Shown here one piece after another: positions 32,401 through 35,111 of a stretch of DNA of 64,000 nucleotides; position 1 is the first letter of the stretch; each line of letters begins with the position of its first letter. Source of the stretch: Symbiodinium natans (lineage: Eukaryota; Sar; Dinophyceae; Suessiales; Symbiodiniaceae); NCBI GenBank assembly GCA_905221605.1, contig CAJNDS010000447.1:107501-171500 (forward strand), in the 5' to 3' direction. The translations under genes and the position numbers were made by a program. Under the pieces are notes generated by a model. The model saw only the letters and a list, made by a program, of their open reading frames with translations. It made no database searches and was not told where the DNA came from.

Positions 32401-35111
32401 AAACGGGCTTTTCAGTGGCCCCAGGAGAGGGATTGAGTGTTCGTGGATTCAAAAAGGACCCTCAGGATTTGGGGATTCACAGGGTTTGGGGTTTCGGGGT
32501 TTAGGAAGCAAGTGGGGCCTAAGCCGTACATCAACCTTAAACCCTAGACCCTAAACTCCGCCTGCAGCAGCAACTGTAACATAGAAGCATGGCCCGCACG
32601 GCTGGCCGCAGAAAGCCTGGACGCTAGAGACGAAGGGTTTTGAGCTTGGGTCTTGCCGTAAGTTTAGGGCCTAGAGTATTTGGGGGTTGAGAGCGAAACT
32701 GTAACCCTAAACCCGGCCTAAAGGGACCACAACAGAACAGAACAACCTTCCGGGTTGACATTCGCCGATGTGGCTGGGTGGGACCTCTCCACTATCACGC
32801 GCCAGCCGCTGCAAGAGATCTGTTTTCTGCAGTGGGCACAGCTGCAGCAGTCGGTTCCCCTACTACCCCCCCTCTACACTAACCCCCTTGGCTACCCCTT
32901 AAATAAACTTGATCAGGCTGAATTATACCTAAATAGCCGTAATAAAAGGGGAAACCTAGGGGGGAGTAGTAGCCCAAGCCCTGAGCCCTAAGCCCTAAGC
33001 CCTGAGCCCTGAACCCTAAACCCTAAACCCTAAACCCTAAACCCTAAACCCTAAACCCTAAACCCTAAACCCTAAACCCTAAACCCTAAACCCTAAACCC
33101 TAAACCCTAAACCCTAAACCCTAAACCCAAAACCCTAAACCTAAAACCCTAAACCCTAAACCCTAAACCCTAAACCCTAAACCCTAAACCCTAAACCCTA
33201 AACCCTAAACCCTAAACCCTAAACCCTAAACCCTAAACCCTAAACCCTAAACCCTAAACCCTAAACCCCATCCCCGTTGAGGTGTACGATGATCTGTCAG
33301 GGCCAAGTTACCTCATCGCATGAAAAGGTTTAGGGTCTAGGGTTTAGGGTGTAGGGTTTAGGGTTCAGGGTTTAGGGTTTAGGGTTTAGGGTTTAGGGTT
33401 TAGGGTTTAGGGTTTAGGGTTTAGGGTTTAGGGTAACCCCGCAACCCTTAACCCCGCAAAAGCCCTGGCAGCCCCATCCCTCGCACCCCCCGCGAAACTC
33501 GGGAGGTGCACCCAGGGTTTAGGGCTTAGAAACTAGGGTTGTTTAGGGTTTTTGGGGTTTAGGGTTTAGGGTTTAGGGTTCAGGGTTCAGGGTTTAGGGT
33601 TAAGTTTAGGGTTTAGGGTTTAGGGTTGAGGGTTTAGAATTTAGGGAAAATAGGGGGTTTAGGTTGCCTCAAGAAAAGAATACAAAAAGTGCGCCGGCTT
33701 TTGCTTTTGGGAGCTGATAAGGGGGAACCCAGCCCCTTAACAGAAGAGAGTACGGTTGAGGGTTTAGGGTTTGGGGTTTGGGGTTTAGGGTTTAGGGTTT
33801 AGGGTTTAGGGTTTAGGGTTTAGGGTTTAGGGTTTAGGGTTTAGGGTTTAGGGTTTAGGGTTTAGGGTTTAGGGTTTAGGGTTTAGGGTTTAGGGTAGGG
33901 TTTAGGGCGCAGGGTTTAGGGCTTAAGGGGTGGGTACTACTGTGTATCCGTCTGTGGCGTTGAAGGGGCGCATGTAGGGTTGTGGATTCCGAGGTCTATA
34001 GGGCCTACCTAGCTTTAAAAAAAGAGGAGACATACCAATATACACCAACGGACCAAGAAATGTGGGTTTAGGGGTTTGGGGTTTAGGGTTTAGGGTTCAG
34101 GGTTCAGGGTTTAGGGTTTAGGTTTTAGGGTTCGTTATACATGAAGGTTGCCCCAGATTGAACCAGGACACGGCGTAAGGCCGCGGTAGGAGAACCTGTC
34201 AGCGCTGGTCGGTTGGAGTTTTTGGATATCGGGTTTCGGTTTGGGTTTGGGGGTGGAGGTATCTTGCCTGTGGCCACTACGGGTATGGTTAGTGCCAAAC
34301 CTTGTGCGTTCAGGCCTTCAAGGATAATGTGAGGCATGGAAATGTCCAGCATCGTTCTAGACCATAAAGTACATGTGGTTCTGCAGCTTGCAAGAAGAGA
34401 GCACACAAGGGTAGAGAGATGTGCCAATAAAGGATGGCGCTGGCAACCACAGCTGAACTGTAATTTGTTGCCCACGCGGGTGAAAGTAGCAACTACCACA
34501 GCGACCACACCAGCCAAACGCTACTCCAAAACCATAAAGCCTGAACCCTACACCCTGAATCCTAACCCTAACCCCAAGCATCATGGTGGCATGATGGTAC
34601 GAAGTCGACGTTTAGGAGCAAAGGATATTCTCCTTGGGCCTGGGATTTGGAAGCAACACGTGGCAAACCCCTCTTGCGCAGATCAGCGTACAGCTCCCTC
34701 TTTCCACCCTAAACCCTAAACCCTAAACCCTGAACCCTAAACCCTAAACCCTGAACCCTAAACCCTAAACCCTAAACCCTAAACCCTAAACCCTAAACTC
34801 CCCCCTTCCTCCCAATCCCGGCCCATGGATCGGAGGCCCGAAGCCCTAAACCCCAAGCCCTAAGCCCTAAACCCCAAGCTCTAAACCGTAGACCCCAAAC
34901 CCACCCCAAACCCTAAACCCTAAGCCTCTGCACCCTAAACCCTAAGCCCCTAAACCCTAAACCCTAAGCCCCTAAACTCTAAACCCTAAACACTAAACCC
35001 TAAGCCCCTAAACTCTAAACCCTACAGTAAACCTCTTCCTCCCTAAGTGCTTCGAATGCCCAGCGGCGAGGTGAAGATGACGTTGGGGTTCTGCGCCTTG
35101 CCCAAGATCTC
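736..35111 (-). CDS. Ankyrin-repeat protein gene, 28 exons traced (span; partial)
   Basis: Overall span of a minus-strand split gene; exons are listed separately. Translating the non-repetitive islands between telomeric arrays gives half-ankyrin repeats of two alternating kinds: first halves (G-x-T-P-L-x-x-A-A) and second halves (VVRLL..A.ADLN). Joining neighbours with AG|G acceptors and GT, GC or GA donors restores whole 33-residue repeats in frame at every junction except exon 16 to 17. About 465 residues, roughly 14 repeats, are encoded. Ankyrin repeats are protein-protein interaction modules; the partner cannot be inferred. The gene runs off the left edge, and its 5' end lies above 35.1 kb, possibly at the ubiquitin-like exons near 46.5 kb. 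A copia element sits antisense in the intron 20676-31866. Alternatives are a decaying pseudogene or two adjacent genes. The ankyrin identity is firm; exact edges are inferred. Confidence 0.72.
961..1880. repeat. Telomeric-type arrays in both orientations
   Basis: TTTAGGG at 961-1085 and 1410-1485; CCCTAAA at 1799-1875. Between them lie an ACATATGT-rich microsatellite (about 1215-1325) and unlabelled islands. Confidence 0.9.
1881..1934 (-). CDS. Ankyrin exon 27
   Basis: Acceptor aaccag|GAC; 18 codons reading DSESNVALHRAARKGKAQ. GC donor gccgga in phase 0, followed immediately by CCCTAAA-type repeats. Confidence 0.74.
1976..3402. repeat. Telomeric-type arrays switching orientation and unit length
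   Basis: TTTAGGG at 1976-2065, CCCTAAA at 2177-2350, mixed head-to-tail and inverted units at 2641-2850, and an octamer array CCCCTAAA at about 3060-3402. Ankyrin exon 26 is embedded. Confidence 0.9.
2585..2630 (-). CDS. Ankyrin exon 26
   Basis: Acceptor atttgag|G; reads TTQLLVDSEADVTLL. GC donor gccgct in phase 0. Confidence 0.68.
3429..3485 (-). CDS. Ankyrin exon 25
   Basis: Acceptor cagag|G; reads NAADKRGWTPLHVAADLG, near-consensus ankyrin. GC donor gccaga in phase 2. Confidence 0.78.
3500..5215. repeat. Variant arrays: TTTAGGG, CCCTATAAA, CTTAGGG
   Basis: TTTAGGG at 3540-3672; a nonamer CCCTATAAA array at about 4045-4240; CCCTAAA at 4258-4350; TTTAGGG at 4784-4862; a homogeneous CTTAGGG array at 5056-5187. 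Islands at 3840-4020 and 4870-5040 carry no recognised gene. Confidence 0.88.
4487..4780 (-). pseudogene. Dual-specificity-phosphatase-like fragment, broken
   Basis: An open minus frame contains GGSVLVHCIALR, close to the VHC-x-x-G-x-x-R loop of dual-specificity phosphatases, preceded by a plausible helix. The loop Gly and Arg are displaced, and a second frame (MQPSEHICVEEVFEGW) looks equally coding downstream, suggesting a frameshift or an unrecognised intron. It sits in an ankyrin-gene intron. Weak assignment. Confidence 0.25.
5420..5562. repeat. AAT/AAC/AAG trinucleotide microsatellite
   Basis: About 140 bp of A-rich trinucleotides next to ankyrin exon 24. Confidence 0.9.
5581..5615 (-). 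CDS. Ankyrin exon 24
   Basis: Acceptor gcgcag|GTC; reads VVRALVRARSS. GA donor gactct in phase 2, giving Leu with exon 25. It abuts an A-rich trinucleotide microsatellite. Confidence 0.6.
5750..6840. other. Non-repetitive stretch with poly-G and no supported gene
   Basis: Poly-G at about 5750-5766, a short TA repeat near 5890, an unassigned open frame at 5873-6127, and A/C-rich DNA. Telomeric-type units resume at about 6675. Confidence 0.5.
6842..8140. repeat. Long TTTAGGG arrays and small palindrome
   Basis: TTTAGGG at 6842-7089 (about 250 bp) and 7578-7668, with CCCTAAA pieces at 7215-7262 and 7795-7815. Contains the family-3 hairpin at 7307-7370. Confidence 0.9.
7307..7370. mobile_element. 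Short palindrome, family 3
   Basis: AGGGCAGTTTCATGGTCCCT is mirrored by AGGGACCATGAAACTACCCT, a 64-bp snap-back. A longer relative occupies 48479-48614. Confidence 0.65.
8156..8204 (-). CDS. Ankyrin exon 23
   Basis: Acceptor ggtgcag|G; reads GKSALLKPVDRRMWHV. GC donor gccctg in phase 0. Confidence 0.55.
8379..8471. mobile_element. MITE-like element, family 1
   Basis: Nearly perfect palindrome of 93 bp. GATGTTACCCCCTTATACTA starts it and TAGTATAAGGGGGAACATC ends it, continuing inward with CAGTCCTTAAT and its mirror. Copies at 40381-40476 and 54715-54806, and a half copy ending at 11957. Confidence 0.8.
8553..8620 (-). CDS. Ankyrin exon 22
   Basis: Acceptor cctccag|GAA; begins EKGYLAITELLLEAK and continues LDPNAAD. 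GC donor gccggg in phase 2, followed at once by a TTTGGGG/TTTAGGG array. Confidence 0.76.
9141..9176 (-). CDS. Ankyrin exon 21
   Basis: Acceptor gggaag|GAC; 12 codons reading DKFGRSCLYAAA. GC donor gcagct in phase 0. Continues as EKGYLAITELLL in exon 22. Confidence 0.7.
9190..10340. repeat. Telomeric-type arrays with CTTAGGG-type variants
   Basis: CCCTAAA at 9356-9491, TTTAGGG at 9575-9615, TAAGCCC/TAAACCC at 9955-10030, and TTTAGGG at 10241-10333. Ankyrin exon 20 is embedded. Confidence 0.88.
9849..9890 (-). CDS. Ankyrin exon 20
   Basis: Acceptor ttcacag|GTG; 14 codons reading VVRLLMRDETTNAL. GA donor gacagc in phase 0. Confidence 0.68.
10407..10446 (-). CDS. Ankyrin exon 19
   Basis: Acceptor cccaag|G; reads NALCTAVERGHFE. 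GC donor gctcga in phase 0. Confidence 0.68.
10470..11660. repeat. Telomeric-type arrays
   Basis: TTTAGGG at 10920-11020, 11130-11275 (degenerate) and 11430-11658. A stretch at 10660-10915 looks like a decayed MITE-type element (GGGG/CCCC-rich ends, AT-rich middle). Confidence 0.88.
11280..11425 (+). other. Non-repetitive island, acidic open frame
   Basis: The plus frame reads EDQGNIVVEEEDEEEDGSS and stops soon after. It may be an exon or low-complexity DNA. Confidence 0.2.
11675..11713 (-). CDS. Ankyrin exon 18
   Basis: Follows the palindrome. Acceptor cttgag|G; reads ESILPAESTIVG. A GC donor in phase 2 gives Glu and leads into NALCTAVERGHFE. Confidence 0.45.
   Translation of the reverse strand, partial: GKHPPGRVHDRR
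11729..11837. mobile_element. MITE-like palindrome inside an ankyrin exon
   Basis: ACTACTAATTGCTTAAGAAC at the left is mirrored by GTTCTTAAGCAAATAGTAGT at the right, 109 bp in all. It splits the coding stretch VRSLL...ESILPAE, adds no stop codon, and supplies a possible GC donor in its arm. Confidence 0.65.
11828..11883 (-). CDS. Ankyrin exon 17, interrupted by a palindromic element
   Basis: Acceptor aattaag|GTC; reads VLREDDKSAGVRSLL and then runs into the terminal inverted repeat of a 109-bp palindrome. A GC dinucleotide inside that repeat is a possible donor in phase 2. Confidence 0.45.
11884..11957. mobile_element. Family-1 MITE, one end preserved
   Basis: The right end GCTGTTAGTATAAGGGGGAA followed by CATCCC matches family 1. 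The left end is not recognisable. It abuts ankyrin exon 17 at the one unresolved junction. Confidence 0.5.
12042..12123 (-). CDS. Ankyrin exon 16 (3' edge unresolved)
   Basis: Acceptor accagag|GT sits right at the end of a telomeric-type array. Begins HLDTVRVLLQARADL and continues TRVDVDGRCSS. The best GT donor is phase 2 and does not fit exon 17 (phase 0). This is the only frame conflict in the chain, next to two palindromic elements. Confidence 0.65.
12621..12693 (-). CDS. Ankyrin exon 15
   Basis: Acceptor ccgtag|GTG; begins VKAAADLNRPDRGN and ends CTALHASAYE. GT donor gtgccc in phase 1, giving Gly with exon 16. Confidence 0.76.
12998..13066. repeat. Direct repeat of about 26 bp
   Basis: GCTCTCTATAACCCCCTGGT and the next six bases occur twice, about 47 bp apart (one base differs at the edge). 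Confidence 0.8.
13160..14265. repeat. AAGCCT, CTTAGGG and TTTAGGG arrays
   Basis: A hexamer/heptamer AAAGCCT run at 13200-13245, TTTAGGG then CTTAGGG at 13370-13540, and TTTAGGG at 13858-13960 and 14030-14130. Ankyrin exon 14 is embedded. Confidence 0.88.
13777..13853 (-). CDS. Ankyrin exon 14
   Basis: Acceptor ccctcag|GC; 25 codons containing NNRGRTPLFVAAYRNQTDAV and ending VGFL. GC donor gcgcct in phase 0. The next exon continues VKAAADLN, completing the second half. Confidence 0.76.
14285..14664 (-). pseudogene. Fragment resembling the 3' part of a LINE polyprotein
   Basis: Overlapping minus frames of about 105 codons carry WSTHILDTVWRFHGHLAR, like the Trp/His-rich GH(L/I)AR block downstream of LINE reverse transcriptase domains. 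Frames are short and switch, so the copy is dead. It lies in the intron between ankyrin exons 13 and 14. Confidence 0.35.
15196..15232 (-). CDS. Ankyrin exon 13
   Basis: Acceptor tgcaag|GAG; reads EILQLLVSSGAL. GC donor gccgct in phase 1 gives Gly with exon 14. Confidence 0.7.
16121..16181 (-). CDS. Ankyrin exon 12
   Basis: Acceptor cttgag|G; 20 codons reading NLPDHSGQTSMHLAAEGGEL. A GA donor (gacctc) in phase 0 joins directly to EILQLLVSSGAL. Confidence 0.74.
16429..16662. mobile_element. MITE-like element, family 2, enclosing a telomeric-type array
   Basis: GTTCATGGCACTTGTTAAC on the left is mirrored by AATAAGTACCATGAAC on the right. Inside are GTACTTATAACTGTACTTAT and, at 16541-16637, a CCCTAAA array. 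Related copies lie at 45116-45232 and 62326-62822. Confidence 0.5.
16782..17475. repeat. Two opposed telomeric-type arrays flanking an exon
   Basis: CCCTAAA at 16782-17022 (over 30 units), ankyrin exon 11, then TTTAGGG at 17118-17239 and 17341-17475. The exon sits between opposite-orientation arrays. Confidence 0.92.
17045..17093 (-). CDS. Ankyrin exon 11
   Basis: Acceptor tctaag|GC; reads CHVEAARYLVEARAE. A GA donor (gagtct) in phase 2 keeps the frame into exon 12. An overlapping consensus GT donor (gtgagt) two bases earlier would shift it. Confidence 0.7.
17476..19150. repeat. Degenerate TTTAGGG-derived DNA with poly-G tracts
   Basis: Units such as TTTAGGG, GGTTTTTAGG and TTCTTAGGG; poly-G at about 18156-18175 and 18252-18268; a cleaner array at 18456-18537. 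No gene supported. Confidence 0.75.
19155..19195 (-). CDS. Ankyrin exon 10
   Basis: Acceptor gcgag|GAA; reads NRHETPLGVFWTA, with the TPL turn of an ankyrin first half. GT donor gttggg in phase 1. Confidence 0.6.
19410..19456 (-). CDS. Ankyrin exon 9
   Basis: Acceptor caacttcag|GAG; reads EILRMLIDARAIVSK. A GA donor (gagcaa) in phase 2 restores frame with exon 10. A GT site (gtaagc) 11 nt earlier is a possible alternative donor but breaks the phase. Confidence 0.68.
19600..19640 (-). CDS. Ankyrin exon 8
   Basis: Acceptor tgagag|GA; reads RSPTYAAADANHL, an ankyrin first half. GC donor gcccct in phase 0. Confidence 0.7.
20056..20110 (-). CDS. Ankyrin exon 7
   Basis: Acceptor ctgttcag|GCA; reads AVRLVMDSGADKDQADSQ. 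A GA donor (gagccc) in phase 1 completes Gly with exon 8. Confidence 0.72.
20271..20490. repeat. CT microsatellite with CTCTCTCG interruptions
   Basis: About 220 bp of (CT)n; the first part carries regularly spaced G for T changes, the second part is pure. The long open frames here (Ser-Leu or Arg-Glu) are artefacts. Confidence 0.97.
20637..20675 (-). CDS. Ankyrin exon 6 (downstream flank of the retrotransposon intron)
   Basis: Acceptor tagag|GTT; 13 codons reading VPLQLAAANGHVE, then GT donor gtgggg. With exon 5 it reads DQQGQVPLQLAAANGHVE, one uninterrupted repeat, so the 11-kb intron spans the element. Confidence 0.75.
20820..20824. repeat. Target-site duplication GCCCC, left copy
   Basis: GCCCC directly precedes the TG of the 5' LTR and recurs at 31106-31110 directly after the CA of the 3' LTR. 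This is the 5-bp duplication expected of a copia integrase. Confidence 0.9.
20825..21101 (+). repeat. 5' LTR (277 bp, TG...CA)
   Basis: Reads the same as 30829-31105. It contains a pyrimidine-rich stretch ending in ttcag at 20907-20911 that resembles a splice acceptor, and an in-frame ATG at 21037 that opens the polyprotein. No TATA box is obvious, as is usual for dinoflagellates. Confidence 0.96.
21037..30678 (+). CDS. gag-pol: Gag-Pol polyprotein of the copia element (3213 aa from the LTR ATG)
   Basis: Residues are numbered from the GTG at 21004, which opens the frame. Gag about 1-800, proline/glutamine-rich. CCCH finger C804-x8-C-x5-C-x3-H823, then CCHC knuckle C835-x2-C-x4-H-x4-C848. Protease D969-S-G-A-S. 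A C5-methyltransferase-like segment about 1175-1385. Integrase: H1456-x4-H-x6-C1468-x2-C1471, then D1495, D1659 and E1695 (the last two 35 residues apart) with an acidic insert between D1495 and D1659. A dioxygenase-like segment about 1915-2112 with H2005, D2007, H2075 and R2087. A Ser-rich linker. Reverse transcriptase with D2514 and Y2622-V-D-D. RNase H with D2806, E2845, D2880 and D2929. A membrane-like helix about 3014-3030. A terminal H3189/C3194/C3211/C3214 cluster. The frame is intact to TAA. Starts are ATG 21037 (in the LTR) or ATG 21106 (in the primer site); the GTG is unlikely. The core retroelement domains are certain; the two extra enzyme-like domains are inferred. Confidence 0.95.
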   Translation: MDPLLRRRTALTPGESDPTALQVMSPNERVGAPLPDATADVDGHHDLVPAMSAGMVNGTPPPGGVGSAQEPEDNQRLVASGQRHEDLLQSVRSNLAPPGTGGLQMTSPQSQFNTALSQSYGATEAGQPPVQMQMEVSTSTTVVQQAQAGLRQGFRWLGEIVHRTMGVDPGEYQIDPLLIPSPLPSRASPPGQAGSTGSVVGPTTPNRRSLRPPVTWEQAVEQPPLFTNDQVRQFQRMQQSAPQLYGPQQSRDEQASSSNTTDIQEEVRRQVAEFMAQQAEAMQRLRDENLAWRERFNQSAASQVFPKPPGPCAVEPPVSVPAPGSGVGIPSLVQPVGVVSEAPTGAASAGVNMLSLASALPGISVPALSKAPPVGRQGTVRTAGVESSGNVARASSTPPAGRLGSQQSVGAHAPAGGPGPQEMPHMSVGATNAAQGVPAQGPSSTGPVSPPPLSQPQNPWLRGSVESDLLSGLVTGMRQLQDVLIKKESGAEASGNEPETVKPGVSSLPKLKPIDPNSSPIDFQDWITLLKAPMHDLSATSHLWWPQVGHEAEQAYERFATASPLERLTVKPNIPPELISGKWSRVNSRATSMLLAAIGDDLRAEMVNRRVCDSAVGIVYRLMTLYAPGGESEKSLTLKKLQTPTRCNEPQAAAEELRSWERWKSRAEVLGLLTPDPTVLVKALASITSGILEKAQHSEISFRTSLVRSLLQVDSRPTMDTVMQFHAHLLGEMEQLTSASPTRKGNGSVGNSQSEANNNGNNAQQGPRVKALQPNAQASPSAMSPDEKAATPCRHFGTDKGCSRGSKCPFKHDWSKVQDQRERCRECSAKGHFAKDCPTKNSKGDGKGKGKPKGKYGGKSTEGGNQNNASSSAKTAKVEAEASDPQPASASEQAPEQAPAVQIQALLSDMSNVVKSLTPSSLKAFQVDEPSEPLSALRKVEPEVIENEPVEGETGLVDSGASHPLRTASEQELSTATQVPVTLAGDEKSMLYQSQLGTVLVPDPAQSLVPMGALVECLGCSVHWTPKALKIWHPQHGRLKVGLRNRCPEVAAEMALTLIRELEEQRLQQFSQQVTQMEARLEALRFQEEKGWVEHFMDYRKSGSATSMWKAIISCPFTKDLPTDVQGMLVEEWDPKDPNVGWAYLKSLPLPRRLRKALLRSRSWTVHLYAGESDARDPLRAVCKGDKVLLEVDVCRSKAWDMHAKASVYRVLLWAACEGRIDEVLGGPSCRTWSILRSIPKEGFPAPGRAANSLYGLDDLSPKERLKVDQDTALVAKQLLVWLSRVLLIGGCRVPCEEELSGLVGFLMEHPQDPQRYRPSSPEVQQCPSLWRTSMWTAFRDAFGFEELHFDQGALGHRTVKPTTVGTNLLGLADLHGLKADPEKVQSSREVPSHLMAQWAPQLKQRIADAIASAHVPSAPSVEHLDEVIRTSKLSAAERLAWLAHLQNDHVPYRADCSTCVLAAGTGHHHRRVKHPTPFTLSLDIAGPFKTKGRDFFDNRYRYLLVGAYRLPAQFLRNPADADAEVPAEEPAPPPNDPLELGEEESSEARPADAEVDEPLEPHTADAEVDEPEFEEEGEEDAEEGAGVGPVDDLEEKVEELKKKIELRTIYLVQPPKTRKGPEVLQAIQQFKVQLRRKGLPLHTLHSDRAREFNTRALKGWLADHGLYHSRSSGSEPAGNSTAELGVRWVKSKVRALLVNHEAREWPLAAQHAVQQQWDQRLPPSGHHPDGKVSPAFGQVVWYKAKSYAGAAEKKEEAKVSDKDLAPRWKKGYYRGKSPDVQGGHILAREDGGLVIAKGIKDKVIVPHEEEELALPELEAEAVHPEPSRRVVDKSSPPLPPPGRDEPPVEVIAPGEEGLEERAADATAPEPRRRIVGKSTPLAPPGGDGPPLEAAIQVEGQIPRGSMISGLVDVIQNTPILCEAPVARANAEAKREASYQTMGVFQHGGVVGITKVTHSHDEVVRRACELIKRDHPGHSFTSITCSKNTRMPLHRDSHNDPATKNLISPLCVPRDGSGGIWVELRLGDPLLSEVVEMRSVKGKQIPGNCLNLKGPIQIRPDRWHSSDDWSEDEGDRILLVAHTVQGWRRLSAEQRECLHDLGFNLPNTAPREGEAAAETPKLRALSTLRNSGGAEGNSSSHDSSESSSSSTSSSPVSHGSEAGHPYHSVGDLVNRIAEEFGLEITSSDEEFERVHNFFGDIPGFADDAAYRPDLVEERVREWAIRRPLPHPDLPGGVNLQGLTMAEVHGAQMMIAYYLEKLSRNRSRDSTPSPPPTGSPALRVLQVPVSNAIRKDSAPQSAVLKLDDEAPRLRMMSVGLPSCVEQRAAFEVLDEGDIARMMIAEIEQQLKKAAVPQLASRPFLRKAEVQCTPNVEALLAELEKEGKPLEVVHTVELREVKENLAKWVPSGRKELDNLVTNKKALRRMKRHELPKGTRLVPGKGVFTVKPEGDGYKRKTRFVACGNYLPNDGVGDLYAAGADATTLRAILSYSAGRPWVAGTTDIRQAFVLAPWKGEPVAVTPPKVAIDMGLCEPDEVWFVDQALYGLRESPKLWGDFRDAELRRARWLVDGVEYRLEQMTSDDQLWRIVASTLRKDGSKDLETTFGFILVYVDDIFTVGESSVIGGFHNWLSSKWECDPVAMLAANKPIRFLGMEIHLGEEGKSFEVSQKGFIKELLRSHEHKGTKSWSMGPRDLLLLTPEEEEELLQDNPAPLTDEPVLRQAQRRVGELLWLMSRTRPDLQYVVALMASRATRSPEVVNRIGQRLLDYLNQTSGYRLVFDGKAEAQDELCVFTDSSFAPAGARSHGAAVVTFRGSPICWRSSRQALVTLSTAESELVEAVEGALLLKSTEGLIREISGCSPNPVLKVDNMSAMQLLNGSAGSWRTRHLRLRSSWLKEQIAQGLLTVVHEPGETQLADLGTKPLPKQRLKDLVGLWKLRDFPDRKVAALTVTHPHTAQTSSLTCLQGMIAKLALLTQCACGVAERVQEEESKEPLPVQSSVELYVLIIMLAICVIALWEAGRTCVRTGSEAVRLRALSASPKSRVDPKHKPLNKAECRELSTLCHRDPACPLPPAEAERFAELLARLNEGQAPVSREQGAASLSCEPAASPLPRAPELREEREEHVPAGTVEASTQTDPEPAFRRLTPEVMPTPIVRIVPTPYEGPFFCTFDRRTKIHTDPNCWGLRNVPHAAVQHREMCANCLARLHAAHGQ
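21102..21113 (+). other. Primer-binding site, anticodon-arm (half-tRNA) type, initiator Met tRNA
   Basis: GGTTATGAGCCC directly follows the LTR. Its complement GGGCTCATAACC is the anticodon stem-loop of initiator tRNA-Met, not the tRNA 3' end. Priming from an internally cleaved initiator tRNA is established for Drosophila copia. The ATG here (21106) is the complement of the CAT anticodon and is in frame with gag-pol. Confidence 0.8.
23413..23547 (+). other. Tandem CCCH and CCHC zinc fingers of Gag
   Basis: The first finger fits CX8CX5CX3H, typical of RNA-binding CCCH proteins. The second is the usual retroelement CX2CX4HX4C knuckle, followed by a Lys/Gly-rich stretch. The second alone would suffice for RNA packaging; the first is an addition. 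Confidence 0.88.
24523..25158 (+). other. Cytosine-5 methyltransferase-like segment in the polyprotein
   Basis: Lies between protease and integrase. Motif I-like HLYAGES (1178-1184); an acidic LLEVDV after it; motif IV-like GGPSCRTWS with candidate catalytic Cys1241, about 60 residues on, which is close to the spacing in C5 methyltransferases. Then a motif VI-like MEHP (E1320, family consensus ENV) and a KPTTVGTN block (1372-1379) reminiscent of the KPT-x-x-x-TN block near the C-terminus of some phage-type C5 enzymes. Known: retrotransposon-borne C5 methyltransferases occur in Symbiodinium. Odd: PSC instead of PPC, and EHP instead of ENV. It may be divergent, inactive, or an unrelated Rossmann-like domain. 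Confidence 0.5.
25369..26200 (+). other. Integrase with acidic insertion
   Basis: HHCC zinc motif at 25369-25416; catalytic Asp codons at 25486 and 25978 and Glu at 26086. The D,D(35)E spacing of the last two is exact. Between the first two lie about 160 residues instead of the usual 50-70, made longer by a Glu/Asp-rich block (about 25576-25850) that repeats ADAEVDEP twice. Confidence 0.9.
26750..27345 (+). other. 2-oxoglutarate/Fe(II) dioxygenase-like segment in the polyprotein
   Basis: Lies between integrase and reverse transcriptase. PLHRDSHND holds an HxD pair (H2005, D2007). A GGIWVEL strand and a P-x-R-W-H-S segment (H2075) follow, and GDRILLVAHTV supplies R2087. HxD, then a distal His, then Arg about a dozen residues on is the signature of the double-stranded beta-helix dioxygenases (AlkB, TET/JBP, prolyl hydroxylases). 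Which subfamily, and whether the substrate is nucleic acid or protein, cannot be told by eye. An appealing possibility is oxidation of methylcytosine or thymine, since dinoflagellate DNA is rich in hydroxymethyluracil. Confidence 0.5.
28226..29060 (+). other. Copia-type reverse transcriptase domain
   Basis: Contains the copia fingers segment, motif A with D2514 (TTDIRQAF), the QALYGLRESP block, and the YVDD active site at 28867-28878. Confidence 0.96.
29400..29860 (+). other. Copia-type RNase H domain
   Basis: Blocks FTDSSFAP, STAESELVE, KVDNMSA and QLADLGTKPL carry the four acidic catalytic positions D2806, E2845, D2880 and D2929. Confidence 0.95.
30818..30828 (+). other. Polypurine tract
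   Basis: A mostly purine stretch, GCAAGGAGGAG, ends exactly at the 3' LTR boundary, where plus-strand DNA synthesis would be primed. Confidence 0.75.
30829..31105 (+). repeat. 3' LTR (277 bp)
   Basis: Same length and, by eye, the same sequence as the 5' LTR. The in-frame ATG recurs at 31041 but its frame closes soon after the LTR. Confidence 0.96.
31106..31110. repeat. Target-site duplication GCCCC, right copy
   Basis: Directly follows the CA end of the 3' LTR and matches 20820-20824. Confidence 0.9.
31115..31866. repeat. Degenerate CCCTAAA/CCCCAAA repeats downstream of the 3' LTR
   Basis: Mixed CCCTAAA and CCCCAAA units at 31190-31312 and 31535-31625, with an island at 31313-31530 that holds no supported gene. 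Confidence 0.75.
31867..31905 (-). CDS. Ankyrin exon 5 (upstream flank of the retrotransposon intron)
   Basis: A strong pyrimidine-rich acceptor ends in ggcag|GCC. The exon is 13 whole codons, ARADVNAADQQGQ, with GT donor gtgcgg. The following intron contains the whole copia element, and the frame resumes in exon 6. Confidence 0.78.
31926..32152. repeat. TTTGGGG array passing into TTCTGGG array
   Basis: TTTGGGG at 31926-32010, three TTTAGGG units, then about 17 TTCTGGG units at 32030-32152. Three related heptamers abut without spacers. A poly-G run follows at about 32236-32253. Confidence 0.92.
32562..32616 (-). CDS. Ankyrin exon 4
   Basis: Acceptor tccag|G; reads LSAASRAGHASMLQLLLQ. A GC donor (gcggag) in phase 0 joins to ARADVNAADQQGQ, giving the classic LLLQARADVNAAD helix-turn. 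This is one of the clearest junctions in the chain. Confidence 0.75.
32860..32972. mobile_element. MITE-like palindromic element
   Basis: CTACTACCCCCC at the left end is mirrored by GGGGGGAGTAGTAG at the right (one base differs), about 113 bp. No coding capacity. Confidence 0.6.
32985..34130. repeat. Telomeric-type arrays
   Basis: CCCTAAA at 33008-33268 (about 260 bp), then TTTAGGG at 33340-33434, 33545-33650 and 33760-33915. The orientation switches at about 33270-33330. Confidence 0.92.
34141..34195 (-). CDS. Ankyrin exon 3
   Basis: Acceptor gacag|GT; reads SPTAALRRVLVQSGATF, an ankyrin second half. A GT donor (gtataa) in phase 2 supplies AT, which with the next exon's first G makes Met. 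Confidence 0.6.
34633..34670 (-). CDS. Ankyrin exon 2
   Basis: Acceptor aagag|GGG; reads GLPRVASKSQAQ, a first half. A GA donor (gagaat) in phase 1 completes a Gly codon with the next exon. Confidence 0.5.

Noticed and set aside
32793-32826. Ankyrin-like frame KTDLLQRLARD as an exon before exon 4
   Set aside because: Its acceptor lacks the following G and its phase does not fit; exon 3 at 34141-34195 joins exon 4 in frame.
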